Origin: Haloarcula marina
Lineage (GTDB): Archaea; Halobacteriota; Halobacteria; Halobacteriales; Haloarculaceae
DNA: 64,000 bases
Assembly: GCF_024218775.1 (NCBI RefSeq)
Contig: NZ_CP100404.1
Location: 2,418,001-2,482,000 of the forward strand
Reading direction: 5' to 3'
Shown: in pieces, positions 51,701 to 59,782 of the stretch
Numbering within the stretch: the first letter of the stretch is position 1
How the letters are laid out: every line of letters starts with the position of its first letter
Notes under the pieces: model-generated
Told to the model about the DNA's origin: nothing
The model's database searches: none
The model's input: the letters and a program-made list of their open reading frames with translations, nothing else
Program-made: the position numbers and the translations under genes

Positions 51701-51844
51701 AGCGACGACGAGGGCGGCGACAGCGGCGGACAGACGGCCGCAGAACCGACGACGACGGCTGACGGCCCCGGATTCGGCGCAGTCGTGGCCCTACTCGGCC
51801 TCGTCAGCGGGGCGCTCCTCGCCCGCAGACGGCCGTCGCAGTAA
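48776..51844 (+). CDS. Surface glycoprotein with PKD domains and PGF-CTERM-like tail
   Basis: A 1022-residue cell-surface protein. The GTG at 48776 gives VTESQEEQREKLRAVWLSALLVFSVF, a halo-type surface glycoprotein signal peptide; the earlier ATG at 48617 would add 53 residues with no such composition. Five PKD domains (each with WDFDGDG) lie at about 165-260, 260-350, 350-450, 705-800 and 795-890. A unique 250-residue region between the third and fourth has VTDLDVFETQRKHRL. A Thr/Pro/Glu-rich linker then leads to TADGPGFGAVVALLGLVSGALLARRR, which fits the PGF-CTERM signal removed by archaeosortase A. It should be anchored at the S-layer. Substrate or partner is unknown. Confidence 0.88.
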   Translation: MTESQEEQREKLRAVWLSALLVFSVFAPMVFAATPVAGNTISVGNTESGNAPMADVPDAEIDPSSDSDIPVSYNVENTGLSGSELGLRLINDSSPGDEIVKQIMGLDGAKGTGVTLTVPADTIGATSQVKLTVIDGSNPEDPQPIAGASDTATITVSAGNTPSNTNPTASLSVTPSEFTAGDTLTFDASGSTDPDGTIETYIWDFDGDGQSDKTTTSATTTATVDKTGTFEPSVTVFDNDNGGDFATAEVTGSAPGAPSAALSASPTDPAVDETVTFDASGSTDSEGSVEQYEWDFDGDGTYEQTTSSATVTHAYDSVDFYTATVRVTDNDGYTDTETVDITVGDAGDPVAWFYTQPSSSQFPSAYAAVSESVTFDATNSFDRDGSITKYEWDFDGDGTYDATGSSVTHTYSSKGTYDAKLRITDDNGNTATRSLNVFVGASPAVLSSDISYAGSGTQPTMSDITVDAFFSSDLLQVQVINDTAEGFDDRYELEGVGVDETTELTISVTMDDYVPRSLIGSGHDVTWTRTNNGDGTWTVTITGTPAELQYYFTEEGGTPTEWGDKEGEYYTASNARNQSMTFAVTDLDVFETQRKHRLNSSTFITDAQSFGQPKYDTSGPTDSVKLSLGAPHYNADGTLNTGFFEAYLPPAMLDHWGVEASALSGSFQGATRQSTITSTKDGGARIDFSVHYSEGDAAITVDNTAPTADAGSAQTVGVGETVTFDGTASSDNAEIDSYEWDFDGDGSYDATGATPTHAFSSPGTYTVTLKVTDGAGNTDTDTVTITVEDTTAPTAEAGNDQTVKVDETVSFDGTGSTDNVGVNSYEWDFDGDGTYDATGSSVTHSFGSSGTETVTLRVTDAAGNTDTDTLTVTVEQKSGSGDGDGPAVVNPSQSTDDTDDTVTPTPTETPTPTDDTETNTTAEPTNTTDEVVTETDDATANTTEDVGDSEPEPTATPEPTPEPTDSDDDSSSSESSDDEGGDSGGQTAAEPTTTADGPGFGAVVALLGLVSGALLARRRPSQ

Positions 51845-51875
51845 CTACGCTCGCTCTATTTTCTTCGCGTTCGGG

Positions 51876-52253
51876 TCAGAGCCCGAGTTTGTCCCGCAGA
51901 CCGCCGCTCGACGAGGAGTCCCGACGCGGCGGTTCCCACTCCGTCGGCAGTTCGTCGGCGAGGTCTGCGACTTCGTCGTCGCCGAACCGCGAGTCCTCGC
52001 TGGCGTACTCGAGCCAGTCCGCCCACTCCTCGTCGGAGAGCGTCCCGCGCGAGTCCGCGCCCCACTGGTCGACGAGGGCGCCTCGGTCCCGGAACGGGAT
52101 GTCCATGCCGCTGTCGCCCCAGTACAGCGGCGAGAGCGCGAACGCGTGGCTGTCGCTGTCGAGCCAAACCAGCCGGTACGGGTAGTCGTTGTACAGGAAC
52201 ACGTCGTCGGGGTCGACCACGTCGCCGTTCGGGAGCTCGAGGGTGTCGCTCAT
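51876..52253 (-). CDS. Conserved haloarchaeal protein, function unknown
   Basis: A 125-residue acidic cytoplasmic protein (MSDTLELPNGDVVDPDDVFLY). The core has YPYRLVWLDSDSHAFALSPLYWGDSGMDIPFR and a helix SDEEWADWLEYASEDSRFGDDEV, followed by a Pro/Arg/Ser tail. No enzyme motif is evident. The pattern of conserved aromatics (WGDSG, WADWL) suggests a compact domain. No annotated family is recalled with confidence. It lies between the surface protein and squalene synthase genes on the minus strand. Confidence 0.65.
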   Translation of the reverse strand: MSDTLELPNGDVVDPDDVFLYNDYPYRLVWLDSDSHAFALSPLYWGDSGMDIPFRDRGALVDQWGADSRGTLSDEEWADWLEYASEDSRFGDDEVADLADELPTEWEPPRRDSSSSGGLRDKLGL

Positions 52254-52354
52254 ACCATAACGGAAGCGCGCACGCCGTTTCAGCGTTGTGCGCGACTATC
52301 GGCCGAGACGAAAGTGAGAATGTCGAACCGGTCGGTCGTCCGGTGGTCGCCGCG

Positions 52355-53401
52355 TCAGTACTCGTGGAGCGGGCGCTCGCGAATCTTCGCGCGCAGGTCC
52401 GCGACGGCCGGGTCGTCCTCGCCGACGAACTGCTGGCAGACGGCGTGGACCTCCTCGCGAGTGATTTTGACGTTCCCCTCTTCGATAACGTCGGCCGGGC
52501 GCGCCCGCAGTTCGCGGATGGTCCCGACGGCCAGCAAGAACGGGATGGCCCACGCCGAGAGCGTGTTGCCCCGCGTCTCCGGCATCGCGTCGAGCCAGCG
52601 CTGCGCGCCGTCGAGGTAGCTCTCGGCGCGGTCTGTGACCCGTTCGATGACCGGCACCAGGGCGTCGACGCGGTTCGTGTCGCCCACGTCGTCGTGGTCC
52701 AATCCCTGTTCTTCCAGCAGTTCCAGCGGGAGGTAGACGTTGTTCTCCTCTTCGATGTCCGTGGCGGCGTCCTTGGCGACGTTGACCAACTGGAGCAGGA
52801 GGGCGAACGCCCGCGCGTTGTCCTCCATCTGCTCGCGCTGTGCGTCCGTCGCGTCGGGGGCCACGAGACCTGTCACGAGGGTTCCGACGGTTCCGGCGGC
52901 GTACCAACAGTACTCTTCGAGTTCGTCGAGCGTCCGAATGCGCAGGCCGCCCTCGTCGGCGTATCGGTCGACGAACATCGCCATCCCGTCGACGAGTTCG
53001 CGGACCGGTCCGCGGATAGCGTCGAGCGACTGGGTCTCCAGCGACCGGAAGACGCCGACGGCGCGGGCGGCGTTGGCGACGACTTCCCAGTCGGCCGACC
53101 GGGTTTCGGGAAGCCACTCGGCGGCCGCCTCGTCGAAGGCACGGACCGAGGCGTCGGTGGCGGGGTCCAACACCCGACTGTATAGGCGGAGGAGGTCCGC
53201 CTGCGCCGCCGGAGGGATGTGCCCCGCGTCTTCGACGGTGTCGGCGACCCGGCAGAGAAGATACCCGACGCAGATGTCGCGCGCCATCGGCTCGTCGAGT
53301 TCCGCAATTGTCAAACTAAACGTCCGCGAGACCCGGTGGACGGCGTCGTAACACCACTCAATATCTTCTTGTGACGACCGGCCAGTGTGGTTCTGAGACA
53401 T
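52355..53401 (-). CDS. Squalene/phytoene synthase family protein
   Basis: A 348-residue trans-isoprenyl diphosphate synthase of the head-to-head type. Both aspartate-rich motifs are present: DTVED (Asp54, Asp58) and DAATD (Asp211, Asp215), with VNVAKDAATDIEEENNVYLPLELL just before and after. The FSLTIAELDEPMARDICVGYLLCR start is characteristic. It makes squalene from two farnesyl diphosphates, or phytoene from two geranylgeranyl diphosphates; the sequence style favours squalene synthase (DIEEENNVYLP), but that is not certain. The ATG at 53401 is the family start. No carotenoid genes are next to it. Confidence 0.9.
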   Translation of the reverse strand: MSQNHTGRSSQEDIEWCYDAVHRVSRTFSLTIAELDEPMARDICVGYLLCRVADTVEDAGHIPPAAQADLLRLYSRVLDPATDASVRAFDEAAAEWLPETRSADWEVVANAARAVGVFRSLETQSLDAIRGPVRELVDGMAMFVDRYADEGGLRIRTLDELEEYCWYAAGTVGTLVTGLVAPDATDAQREQMEDNARAFALLLQLVNVAKDAATDIEEENNVYLPLELLEEQGLDHDDVGDTNRVDALVPVIERVTDRAESYLDGAQRWLDAMPETRGNTLSAWAIPFLLAVGTIRELRARPADVIEEGNVKITREEVHAVCQQFVGEDDPAVADLRAKIRERPLHEY

Positions 53402-53560
53402 TCCCGTCACCCGGCGTAGGGCGTACTGTAATAAAAATGGGACGGCTGTGATACGACGGTCGCGTGGTACGTCAGCAGACATCACGCCCCGAAACGCCAC
53501 CCCTAAATCCGCCACGCCCGAACTATCGGTATGACCGTCGACTGCGCGGAGGGGCGGTAG

Positions 53561-53794
53561 ATGGACCGCACAGACACCGTCGTCCTCGGACTGACGATAG
53601 CGGCCGTCGTCATCGTCCCCGGCCTCGCGAACTCGTTTCTGAGCCAGTACGGCTACCCGTGGGTCGGCAGCGCCGTCTGGGCGCTCGGCTACGGCGTCGG
53701 CGTCGTGTACATCTGGTATCAGTGGATTCGACCGCTCGACATCAGCGCGCCCGAAGGGGTCGGCCGCGCCCCCGACGACGACGCCAAGGACTGA
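53561..53794 (+). CDS. Small membrane protein with two helices
   Basis: A 77-residue protein. Two predicted helices (VVLGLTIAAVVIVPGLANSF and AVWALGYGVGVVYIWYQWI) are followed by a short acidic tail. Conserved motif LSQYGYPWVGSAVWALGYG joins them, which could be a short signature of a haloarchaeal small membrane family. No functional hint. It is divergent from squalene synthase, with a 159-nt gap, and is upstream of the GH68 gene on the same strand. Confidence 0.75.
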   Translation: MDRTDTVVLGLTIAAVVIVPGLANSFLSQYGYPWVGSAVWALGYGVGVVYIWYQWIRPLDISAPEGVGRAPDDDAKD

Positions 53795-53821
53795 GCGTTT
53801 CGGTTCGGTCGCCCGACGAAA

Positions 53822-53840
53822 ACGAACACGAACGCATATA
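53822..53840 (+). promoter_or_regulatory. Operator-like motif next to the GH68 TATA box
   Basis: The 13-mer acgaacacgaacg (53822-53834) directly abuts a TATA-like gcatata (53834-53840), 60 nt before the GH68 ATG. A nearly identical 13-mer (acgaacgtgaacg) is upstream of the GH32 gene at 57423-57435. Its position overlapping the TATA element suggests repression by a shared regulator. Confidence 0.5.
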
Positions 53841-53898
53841 CAACAGCAGTTGTAGTCATCCAGAAACCCTTATCCCCGTCCTGAACACACACGAAGCC

Positions 53899-55224
53899 AT
53901 GAGCGAACAGTCACTCGGCGAGGGGGCCTCCGGGTTCAAGGCCCGCGCCGGTTGGACGCGCGAACAGGCCGCCAAGATACGACGGACTGACGACACCGTC
54001 GCACCCATCGTCTATCCGCCCGACGACGACCAGATTCCGGAGGTCCACATCTGGGACACGTGGTTCCTCCGCGAGCGCGACGGAACGCTCGCCGAGGTGA
54101 ACGGCTACCGCGTCTGCTTCTCGCTGACCGCGCCCGCGGACCTCCTTCCGGGTAAGCGCCACGACGTGGCTACCATCCGGTGTTTCTACTCCGACGACGG
54201 GCGCAACTGGCACAACGCCGGTCCCGTCTTCGACGAAGCGCTGGGCCAGCGCCAGTGGGCCGGGTCCGCCCTGTACGACGACGACGGGTCCGTCTACCTG
54301 TTCTACACCGCCGCGGGGGAGGACGACGCCGAAGAACTCACCTACGGCCAGCGAATCGTCGGGGCCAGCGGCGGGACCATCCACACCGGCGACGGGTTCG
54401 CCATCCACGGTCCGTGGACCCACCACGAACTCCTTCACCCGGACGGCGAGCGCTACGAGCGCGAGGACCAGTCACGCGCGATGATTTACACCTTCCGCGA
54501 CCCGTGGTTCTTCGAAGACCCCGCGACGGGCGAGACGTGGCTGCTGTTCGAAGCGAACTCCCCAGTCCCGGAGGGGAGCGACGCCTGCGGCGGGGACGCC
54601 GAACAGCAAGGATTCAACGGGAGCGTCGGCCTCGCACACTCGCCGACGGGCGACCCGCTGGAGTGGGAACTCCAAGACCCGCTCATCGACGCTGTCGGGG
54701 TCAATCAGGAACTGGAGCGCCCCCACATCGTCTACAAGGACGGTCTGTACTACCTCTTTATCTCCAGTCACCTCCACACGTTCGCGCCGGGGCTGGAGGG
54801 GTACGACGCACTGTACGGCTTCGTCGCCGAGGAGTTCAGCGGCGACTACGTCCCGCTGAACGAATCGGGACTGGTCGCGACGAACCCCGCGAACGCCCCC
54901 TTCCAGTCGTACTCGTGGATGGCGTTCCCGCACGACGACGAAGTGCTGGTCCAGAGCTTCTTCAACTACTTCGACTTCGCGGGCGAGACGCTGGACGAAA
55001 TCGCACATCTCCCGGAGTCCGAGCAGATGCGACGCTTCGGCGGGTCGCTGGGGCCGACGCTCCGACTCGACGTGGAGGGCACGAAGACGAAGATTATCGG
55101 CAAACTCGGCCACTGGCACATCCCGATGCGCGGCGAGACACTGCCGCCGACCGAACGGGAACTGATTCGCCGAGCGCGCGCCGGTGAAGACGCGGCGTCG
55201 AGCTATCACGCCACCGAGAACTGA
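53899..55224 (+). CDS. GH68 fructosyltransferase (levansucrase/inulosucrase)
   Basis: A 441-residue glycoside hydrolase family 68 protein that builds fructan from sucrose. Catalytic residues: nucleophile Asp53 in IWDTWFL, transition-state stabiliser Asp201 in FRDPWFF and acid/base Glu273 in ELERPHIV. The sucrose pocket AGSALYDDDG and GFNGSVGLAHS are also present. The N-terminus has no evident Sec or Tat signal (starts MSEQSLGEGASGF, then acidic), although GH68 enzymes are usually secreted, so it is either cytosolic or exported by an unseen route. Whether it makes levan or inulin cannot be read. Its 3' end meets the GH32 gene with only two bases between. Confidence 0.94.
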   Translation: MSEQSLGEGASGFKARAGWTREQAAKIRRTDDTVAPIVYPPDDDQIPEVHIWDTWFLRERDGTLAEVNGYRVCFSLTAPADLLPGKRHDVATIRCFYSDDGRNWHNAGPVFDEALGQRQWAGSALYDDDGSVYLFYTAAGEDDAEELTYGQRIVGASGGTIHTGDGFAIHGPWTHHELLHPDGERYEREDQSRAMIYTFRDPWFFEDPATGETWLLFEANSPVPEGSDACGGDAEQQGFNGSVGLAHSPTGDPLEWELQDPLIDAVGVNQELERPHIVYKDGLYYLFISSHLHTFAPGLEGYDALYGFVAEEFSGDYVPLNESGLVATNPANAPFQSYSWMAFPHDDEVLVQSFFNYFDFAGETLDEIAHLPESEQMRRFGGSLGPTLRLDVEGTKTKIIGKLGHWHIPMRGETLPPTERELIRRARAGEDAASSYHATEN

Positions 55225-55226
55225 CC

Positions 55227-57362
55227 CTACTTACTCGGCGGTTCGCTGTCCCACGCCGACTCCATCTCCCAAACGTCGACGGAGGCTATCGTCGCGCGGC
55301 CGTCCTCGGCCGACAGCGAGATGCCCGTCGCATCGTCGCTCGTCGGATAGACGCGACTCGTCAGGCAGTGCCGCTCGTTGGCGAACACCTCGACGATTGA
55401 GCCGTCGACGAACACGCGCAGCGACAGCGGCGAGTCGTACGGCGTCACGCGCATCCGATGGGTGGCGCGGGTCGCCTGCGGGTCCTCGCTTGCCGTCGCG
55501 CGGTCGACCGTAATCTCGCTGTTGCGCGTGTACCGTATCGGCGTGTACTCGTCTCTGTCGGGCGACTCCAGCACCGAGAGTTCCACCGCCTCCGCGTCCT
55601 CCAGTCTGATAGTGGCGCGGAACTCGAAGCGCCGACTGTCGGCGTTCAGTCGGTGTCTGTCGCCGTCGAGACGGAGTTCGTCTCGGTGGGTGTTCTCGCC
55701 GCGAAGCGCCGTCAGTTCCGGCGCAGGACGCTGACAGAGGCCGCCGTCGTCAGCCAGCGACAGTTCTCGGGGCAGGGACATCGCGCCGGACCATCCGGCG
55801 TCCCACTGGGCACTCACGTCGCGGGCCTCCGGAATCCAGCCCCACGTGAGGATGCGGCCGCTGTCGGTCCACATCGACTGCGGGGCGTAGAAGTCGCCGT
55901 GGTCGAGTTTGTCCCGACGCTCGGCGCTGAACTCGCCGTCCTCGTACGTGCCGAGGAAGTAGACCACGTCCTCGTAGTTCGAGACGTGGAGGAGTTGGTG
56001 GTCCCCGAAGTCCAACAGTTCCGGGCACTCCCAGACGGTTCCGGCGGTGTCCCGGTCGCCGGTCAGAATCGGGCCGCAGTACTCCCAGTCGCGGAGGTTC
56101 TCCGAAGTGTAGAGGAGCGCCGCGCCGCCGCCGCCCTCGATGCCCGCGCCGATGAGTTGGTGCCAGACGCCGTCGTCGCGCCAGACACAGTGGTCGCGGA
56201 ACTCGCCCTCCCAGTCCTCGGTGCGGAGGACTTCCGGTTCCGTCGGCGTCTCCTCGATGATGGGGTTCGCGGGGTCTTTGACCCATCCGGTCAACTCCTC
56301 GTCGGCCGCCGTCGCGATACACGGCAGTTGCTTCTTCTCGCGGCCGCCGGTGTACAGAATCGTCGCGACGCCGTCGTCGTCGACGGCACAGCCGGACCAA
56401 CAGCCGTCGCGGTCCGGGCCGTCCGGCGACGGGGACAGCGCCACGGGGCGGTCCTCCCAGTGAACTAAATCGTCGCTGACGGCGTGGCCCCAGTGGATGG
56501 TGTTGTGGAACGGCCCGGTCGGGTTGTACTGGTAGAACACGTGATACCGGTCGTTCCAGTGGATGAGGCCGTTGGGGTCGTTGAGCCAGTTCCCCGGCGA
56601 GGTGAGGTGGTAGGTCGGCCGGAGCGTGTCCCCGGAGAGGCGGTCGCGGACCTGCGCCATCGCCCCGAGGTCTTTCGGGTAGTCGGTGAGCGGGTCCGCT
56701 TCGCTCACGCCGAGGTGCGTCAGCGCGTTCGAAATCAACGTCTGCCGATTGCCCTGACAGATGTCGTGCGTCGGCTGGAGGAACGAGACGGCCGACCCGA
56801 TGCCGAGCGCGTGGCCGTCGCCCGGGTGCCACGTGATGACGCTCATCTGCTTGACCACGTCGGTTCCGCCACGGGCCGTGCTGGCGAGCACTTCGCCCGC
56901 CGTCGGGGCGACGCGTTCGTACCGGGCGTACGGGACTGTCACGCCGCCGCCACGCGTGTGGACCCGGAGCGTGTCGAAGCCGTCGGTGACGGGGTGGTCC
57001 TCGTACAGCACCTTCCACAGCGGCCCGGTCGGTTCGGGAATCTCCTCCCATCCGGTCGCGTCCGGGCCGACGGCGTCGAAGCCGAGCGGTTCGACCGCCG
57101 CCACCGCACCGAGCGTCAGCAGGAGTCGACCGCCGTTCCTGACGTAGGTGGACAACGCCTCACCGCGCGCCCCCGAGAGCACACCGTCGATAGAGGGGTC
57201 GTCACGATGCCACCAGAGCACGTCGTACGCACTCGGGTCGACTGCCGAGAGCGGACACCGCTCCACGTCGTCGAACGTCGTCTCGCACCACTCGTACGCT
57301 GCCGTCTGCTCGTCTGACGGAGAATCGACGAAGAGGCAGCCGACACGTAGCGACTGTACCAT
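55227..57362 (-). CDS. GH32 fructosidase with extra N-terminal domain
   Basis: A 711-residue protein. Residues 245-540 form the GH32 five-bladed propeller: nucleophile Asp262 (WLNDPNG), stabiliser Asp390 in FRDHCVW (usual RDP altered to RDH), and acid/base Glu445 in VWECPEL. Residues 545-705 are the beta-sandwich ([40 protein letters not shown]). The first 230 residues are not GH32: they look like a Rossmann-like GATase1/ThuA-type fold ([44 protein letters not shown]), without a clear catalytic Cys-His-Glu. It should hydrolyse sucrose or fructan. No signal peptide. Expression is probably tied to the convergent GH68 gene. Confidence 0.92.
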   Translation of the reverse strand: MVQSLRVGCLFVDSPSDEQTAAYEWCETTFDDVERCPLSAVDPSAYDVLWWHRDDPSIDGVLSGARGEALSTYVRNGGRLLLTLGAVAAVEPLGFDAVGPDATGWEEIPEPTGPLWKVLYEDHPVTDGFDTLRVHTRGGGVTVPYARYERVAPTAGEVLASTARGGTDVVKQMSVITWHPGDGHALGIGSAVSFLQPTHDICQGNRQTLISNALTHLGVSEADPLTDYPKDLGAMAQVRDRLSGDTLRPTYHLTSPGNWLNDPNGLIHWNDRYHVFYQYNPTGPFHNTIHWGHAVSDDLVHWEDRPVALSPSPDGPDRDGCWSGCAVDDDGVATILYTGGREKKQLPCIATAADEELTGWVKDPANPIIEETPTEPEVLRTEDWEGEFRDHCVWRDDGVWHQLIGAGIEGGGGAALLYTSENLRDWEYCGPILTGDRDTAGTVWECPELLDFGDHQLLHVSNYEDVVYFLGTYEDGEFSAERRDKLDHGDFYAPQSMWTDSGRILTWGWIPEARDVSAQWDAGWSGAMSLPRELSLADDGGLCQRPAPELTALRGENTHRDELRLDGDRHRLNADSRRFEFRATIRLEDAEAVELSVLESPDRDEYTPIRYTRNSEITVDRATASEDPQATRATHRMRVTPYDSPLSLRVFVDGSIVEVFANERHCLTSRVYPTSDDATGISLSAEDGRATIASVDVWEMESAWDSEPPSK

Positions 57363-57403
57363 TGGCGGTACTCACCCCCTCAAACATAAAAACATTCGGC
57401 AAT

Positions 57404-57435
57404 CGTTCGTGTCCATTCCTGAACGAACGTGAACG
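57404..57435 (-). promoter_or_regulatory. Operator-like inverted repeat upstream of GH32
   Basis: Inverted repeat CGTTCGT (57404-57410), 12-nt spacer, ACGAACG (57423-57429), continuing as acgaacgtgaacg (57423-57435), which matches 11 of 13 bases of the motif before GH68. A TATA-like gtttttatg for the minus-strand gene (57382-57392) lies closer to the ATG at 57362. The repeat therefore sits upstream of the promoter core, where an activator or repressor could bind. Confidence 0.55.
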
Positions 57436-57525
57436 AACGCACGGCAGAGCGAGTGTCGTAGCGACCCGTTGGTACGCGCCGACCCTGAATCAGTGCTATC
57501 CGAAACTCGTCGACACCGTTCCCTA

Positions 57526-57660
57526 TCAGGCGACGCGCGCCTGTCTTGCCTCGGGTTTCCAGTCGATAATCGTCTCGTGGCACCGCGGACAGACGAACTC
57601 CGTCAGTTTCGTCGTCTCGTCGTTGTACGTCATTCGCGAATCGCAGGACGGACAGTTCAT
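57526..57660 (-). CDS. 44-residue zinc-ribbon protein
   Basis: A short minus-strand gene, MNCPSCDSRMTYNDETTKL, then TEFVCPRCHETIIDWKPEARQ. Two CPxC pairs (CPSC at 3-6 and CPRC at 24-27) form a zinc ribbon, and a polar tail follows. A TATA-like tttaag (about 57688-57694) is about 30 nt upstream. Such tiny zinc ribbons are frequent and often conserved in haloarchaea, acting in transcription, translation or as protein partners; which applies is unknown. It lies between the GH32 gene and the PH/repeat/nuclease-like gene. Confidence 0.75.
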   Translation of the reverse strand: MNCPSCDSRMTYNDETTKLTEFVCPRCHETIIDWKPEARQARVA

Positions 57661-57717
57661 GATAATTAATAACACACGATACAGCGGCTTAAACCTTTGT
57701 TCGGCCGTTTCGGTATT

Positions 57718-59574
57718 TCAGGCCGTCGAGACGGGGATTTCAACGTTTTGGGCCTCGACGATAGCGGCGAGGGCGGCCACGTCGAGGACGCGAACGTCCG
57801 CGTCGGCGGCCCGGTCGGAGGCCGCCTCGCTGAGCGGTCCGTTCGCGACAAGCAACACCGCGTCCACGTCACCGGTCCGTCGCGCGGCGGCCTCTTCGAC
57901 GGTGGCCGCCGTTACGTCTCCCTCGGGCGCGTGGACGACCACGCCCAGTTCGGTGTCGTCGGCCCGACTCGCGACGGCGTCGAACGGGTCGTCGTCTGGC
58001 GCGGCCGACGCGTCCCACACCGTCTCACACAACGCGTCGACGACGAGGTCGGTCAGCATCGACCCCGCCAGCGCTCTGAGATGTTCGACCGTCGCCGTCG
58101 ACGCCCCCTCCACATCGTCGGCTTGCAGCGCCTCCGAATCGATGCCCGTCTCGGCCGCGTCGGCGTCGCCCGCGTCGGCCGGGTCACCGAGCGTCCCGGA
58201 GGCGGCGTAGTTCGGTTCCGGTGCCGCCTCGATGTGGTCGTCGAATGTCTCGCCGTCACGCATCGCCTCGGTCCGTTCGAGACGCTGTTCGGCGGCCGTG
58301 AGGTCGGCCTCCAGGTGCTGCACGGCGTCGGGGTAGCAGTCGTGCGCCGTCGCAAGCGCCGTCTCGAACCCGGCGATGGCGTCCTCGTACGCTTCGAGCG
58401 CCGCCGGGTACTGCTCGGCGTCCCGGTACCAGTCCCCGGCCCGCATCGCGTCCGTGGCGACGTTTCGCCGGGCGGACGTGAGGTATTCAGCGACGGTGCC
58501 GAGTCGGTCCCGGATTTTCGCCGGGTCGCCAGCGAACCGCCGGTCCTCCGCGCCCCAGTCGAGTTCCAGCGTCGCCCGGTAGTGACGCATCGCGTCCCGC
58601 CAGCGTTCTGCGGCTACCTCGGGGTCGTCTGCGTCGGCCGCCTCGTTGTCGGCGGCGACGGCCTTCCGGAGCGGCGACTGGCACAACTGAGCAACGATGT
58701 CGTCGAGGCGGTCTCGCTCGGTGCGAATCCCTTCCACGCCCTCTAGCAGGGTGTGGTCGAGAGCGAGCGCCGCGTCGTACTCCTCGCGGGCGCGTTCGTA
58801 CGCCTCGTAGGCGGCCTCGTAGTCCTCCTCGCGCCAACGGGACTCGCCTTCGTCGGTCGCCCGCCGCGCGCGACCGACCCGAATCTCGGCGGTGGTTCGC
58901 TCACACCGCTCCTCGACGGGTTCGACCCGTCGGCGGAGCGCGTCGCCGGGGCGCGTCGTGCTGAACCGAAACGCACTGGCTCTCGCCGTCTCGATGCGGT
59001 CTCGCGCCGTCCGCGTCGATTCGAGCGCGGCGTCGTAGTCGCCTCGGTCCCGGTGTTCGGTCGCGGTCACCAGCGCCTGTTTGACGCTGTCGAGTTCGTT
59101 CTCGACGTGTATCCACGCCTGCGAGGCATCGTCGAGGTACTCGGCCACGTCGTCGAGTCCGTCTGTCCCGGTGTAGAGATGCCACGTGGAGTCGCCGTCG
59201 CGCCGGAGCGTCAGGCGACCGGTCCGGATGCTTGTCGTCGTCTCGACGCCTTCGATTTCGGCGAACGGCAGGAGCAACTCCCGGTCGCCCTCGCTGTCCC
59301 CCACCAGAACGATGACGCGCTTGTCAGTCACGACGGCGATGGTCCGAAAGCCGCTCCCCGGTTGGATGTGGTCCTCGACGCCGTGCGAGTCGACGACGAT
59401 GCCGTTCTTCCGATTCGTCAGGACGAACTGCGGCGTCTCGTCGGCGTCGACGGCGGCCGCTGCTGGCCGGTCGCAGAGATATCCCCCGGACAGGACCCCA
59501 CCCCGACCGGTTCGAGTGAGCACGTCCGGCGGCGCGCCCCTCTGATTATCTATTTTGATAACATTGCCCATCAA
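57718..59574 (-). CDS. PH-like, helical-repeat and nuclease-like fusion protein
   Basis: A 618-residue protein with three parts. Residues 45-140 resemble a bacterial PH domain (QFVLTNRKNGIVVDS; GFRTIAVVTDKRVIVLVGD; ETTTSIRTGRLTLRRDG). Residues 140-440 are acidic helical repeats, TPR-like in spacing (ALVTATEHRDRGDYDAALEST; ESRWREEDYEAAYEAYERARE; RAGDWYRDAEQYPAALEAYEDAI). Residues 490-618 read like a restriction-endonuclease-fold (Mrr/Card1-type) domain (LRALAGSMLTDLVVDAL; DTELGVVVHAPEGDVTAATVEEA; DVDAVLLVANGPLSEAASDRA). Catalytic residues are not clear. Domains suggest a membrane- or nucleic-acid-associated regulator or defence factor; no function is proven. Confidence 0.7.
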   Translation of the reverse strand: MMGNVIKIDNQRGAPPDVLTRTGRGGVLSGGYLCDRPAAAAVDADETPQFVLTNRKNGIVVDSHGVEDHIQPGSGFRTIAVVTDKRVIVLVGDSEGDRELLLPFAEIEGVETTTSIRTGRLTLRRDGDSTWHLYTGTDGLDDVAEYLDDASQAWIHVENELDSVKQALVTATEHRDRGDYDAALESTRTARDRIETARASAFRFSTTRPGDALRRRVEPVEERCERTTAEIRVGRARRATDEGESRWREEDYEAAYEAYERAREEYDAALALDHTLLEGVEGIRTERDRLDDIVAQLCQSPLRKAVAADNEAADADDPEVAAERWRDAMRHYRATLELDWGAEDRRFAGDPAKIRDRLGTVAEYLTSARRNVATDAMRAGDWYRDAEQYPAALEAYEDAIAGFETALATAHDCYPDAVQHLEADLTAAEQRLERTEAMRDGETFDDHIEAAPEPNYAASGTLGDPADAGDADAAETGIDSEALQADDVEGASTATVEHLRALAGSMLTDLVVDALCETVWDASAAPDDDPFDAVASRADDTELGVVVHAPEGDVTAATVEEAAARRTGDVDAVLLVANGPLSEAASDRAADADVRVLDVAALAAIVEAQNVEIPVSTA

Positions 59575-59782
59575 CAGCGGCTACAACGTCGGAGAACAAG
59601 AGATTCACTCATGATTTCTGATACCGGGATGTGAAATTATGATCGGTGGTCGCGATTGTAAACCTCTCGGACGAGATTTGGCCCCCGTCTGTCGGTTTTG
59701 ACGAGGAGGCGCGGTCGCCCCGCCGTCTCGGCAGACGGGCGTCTGACTGAACTTTAGGTGTCATGGTCGACTAGTCCTGGGC

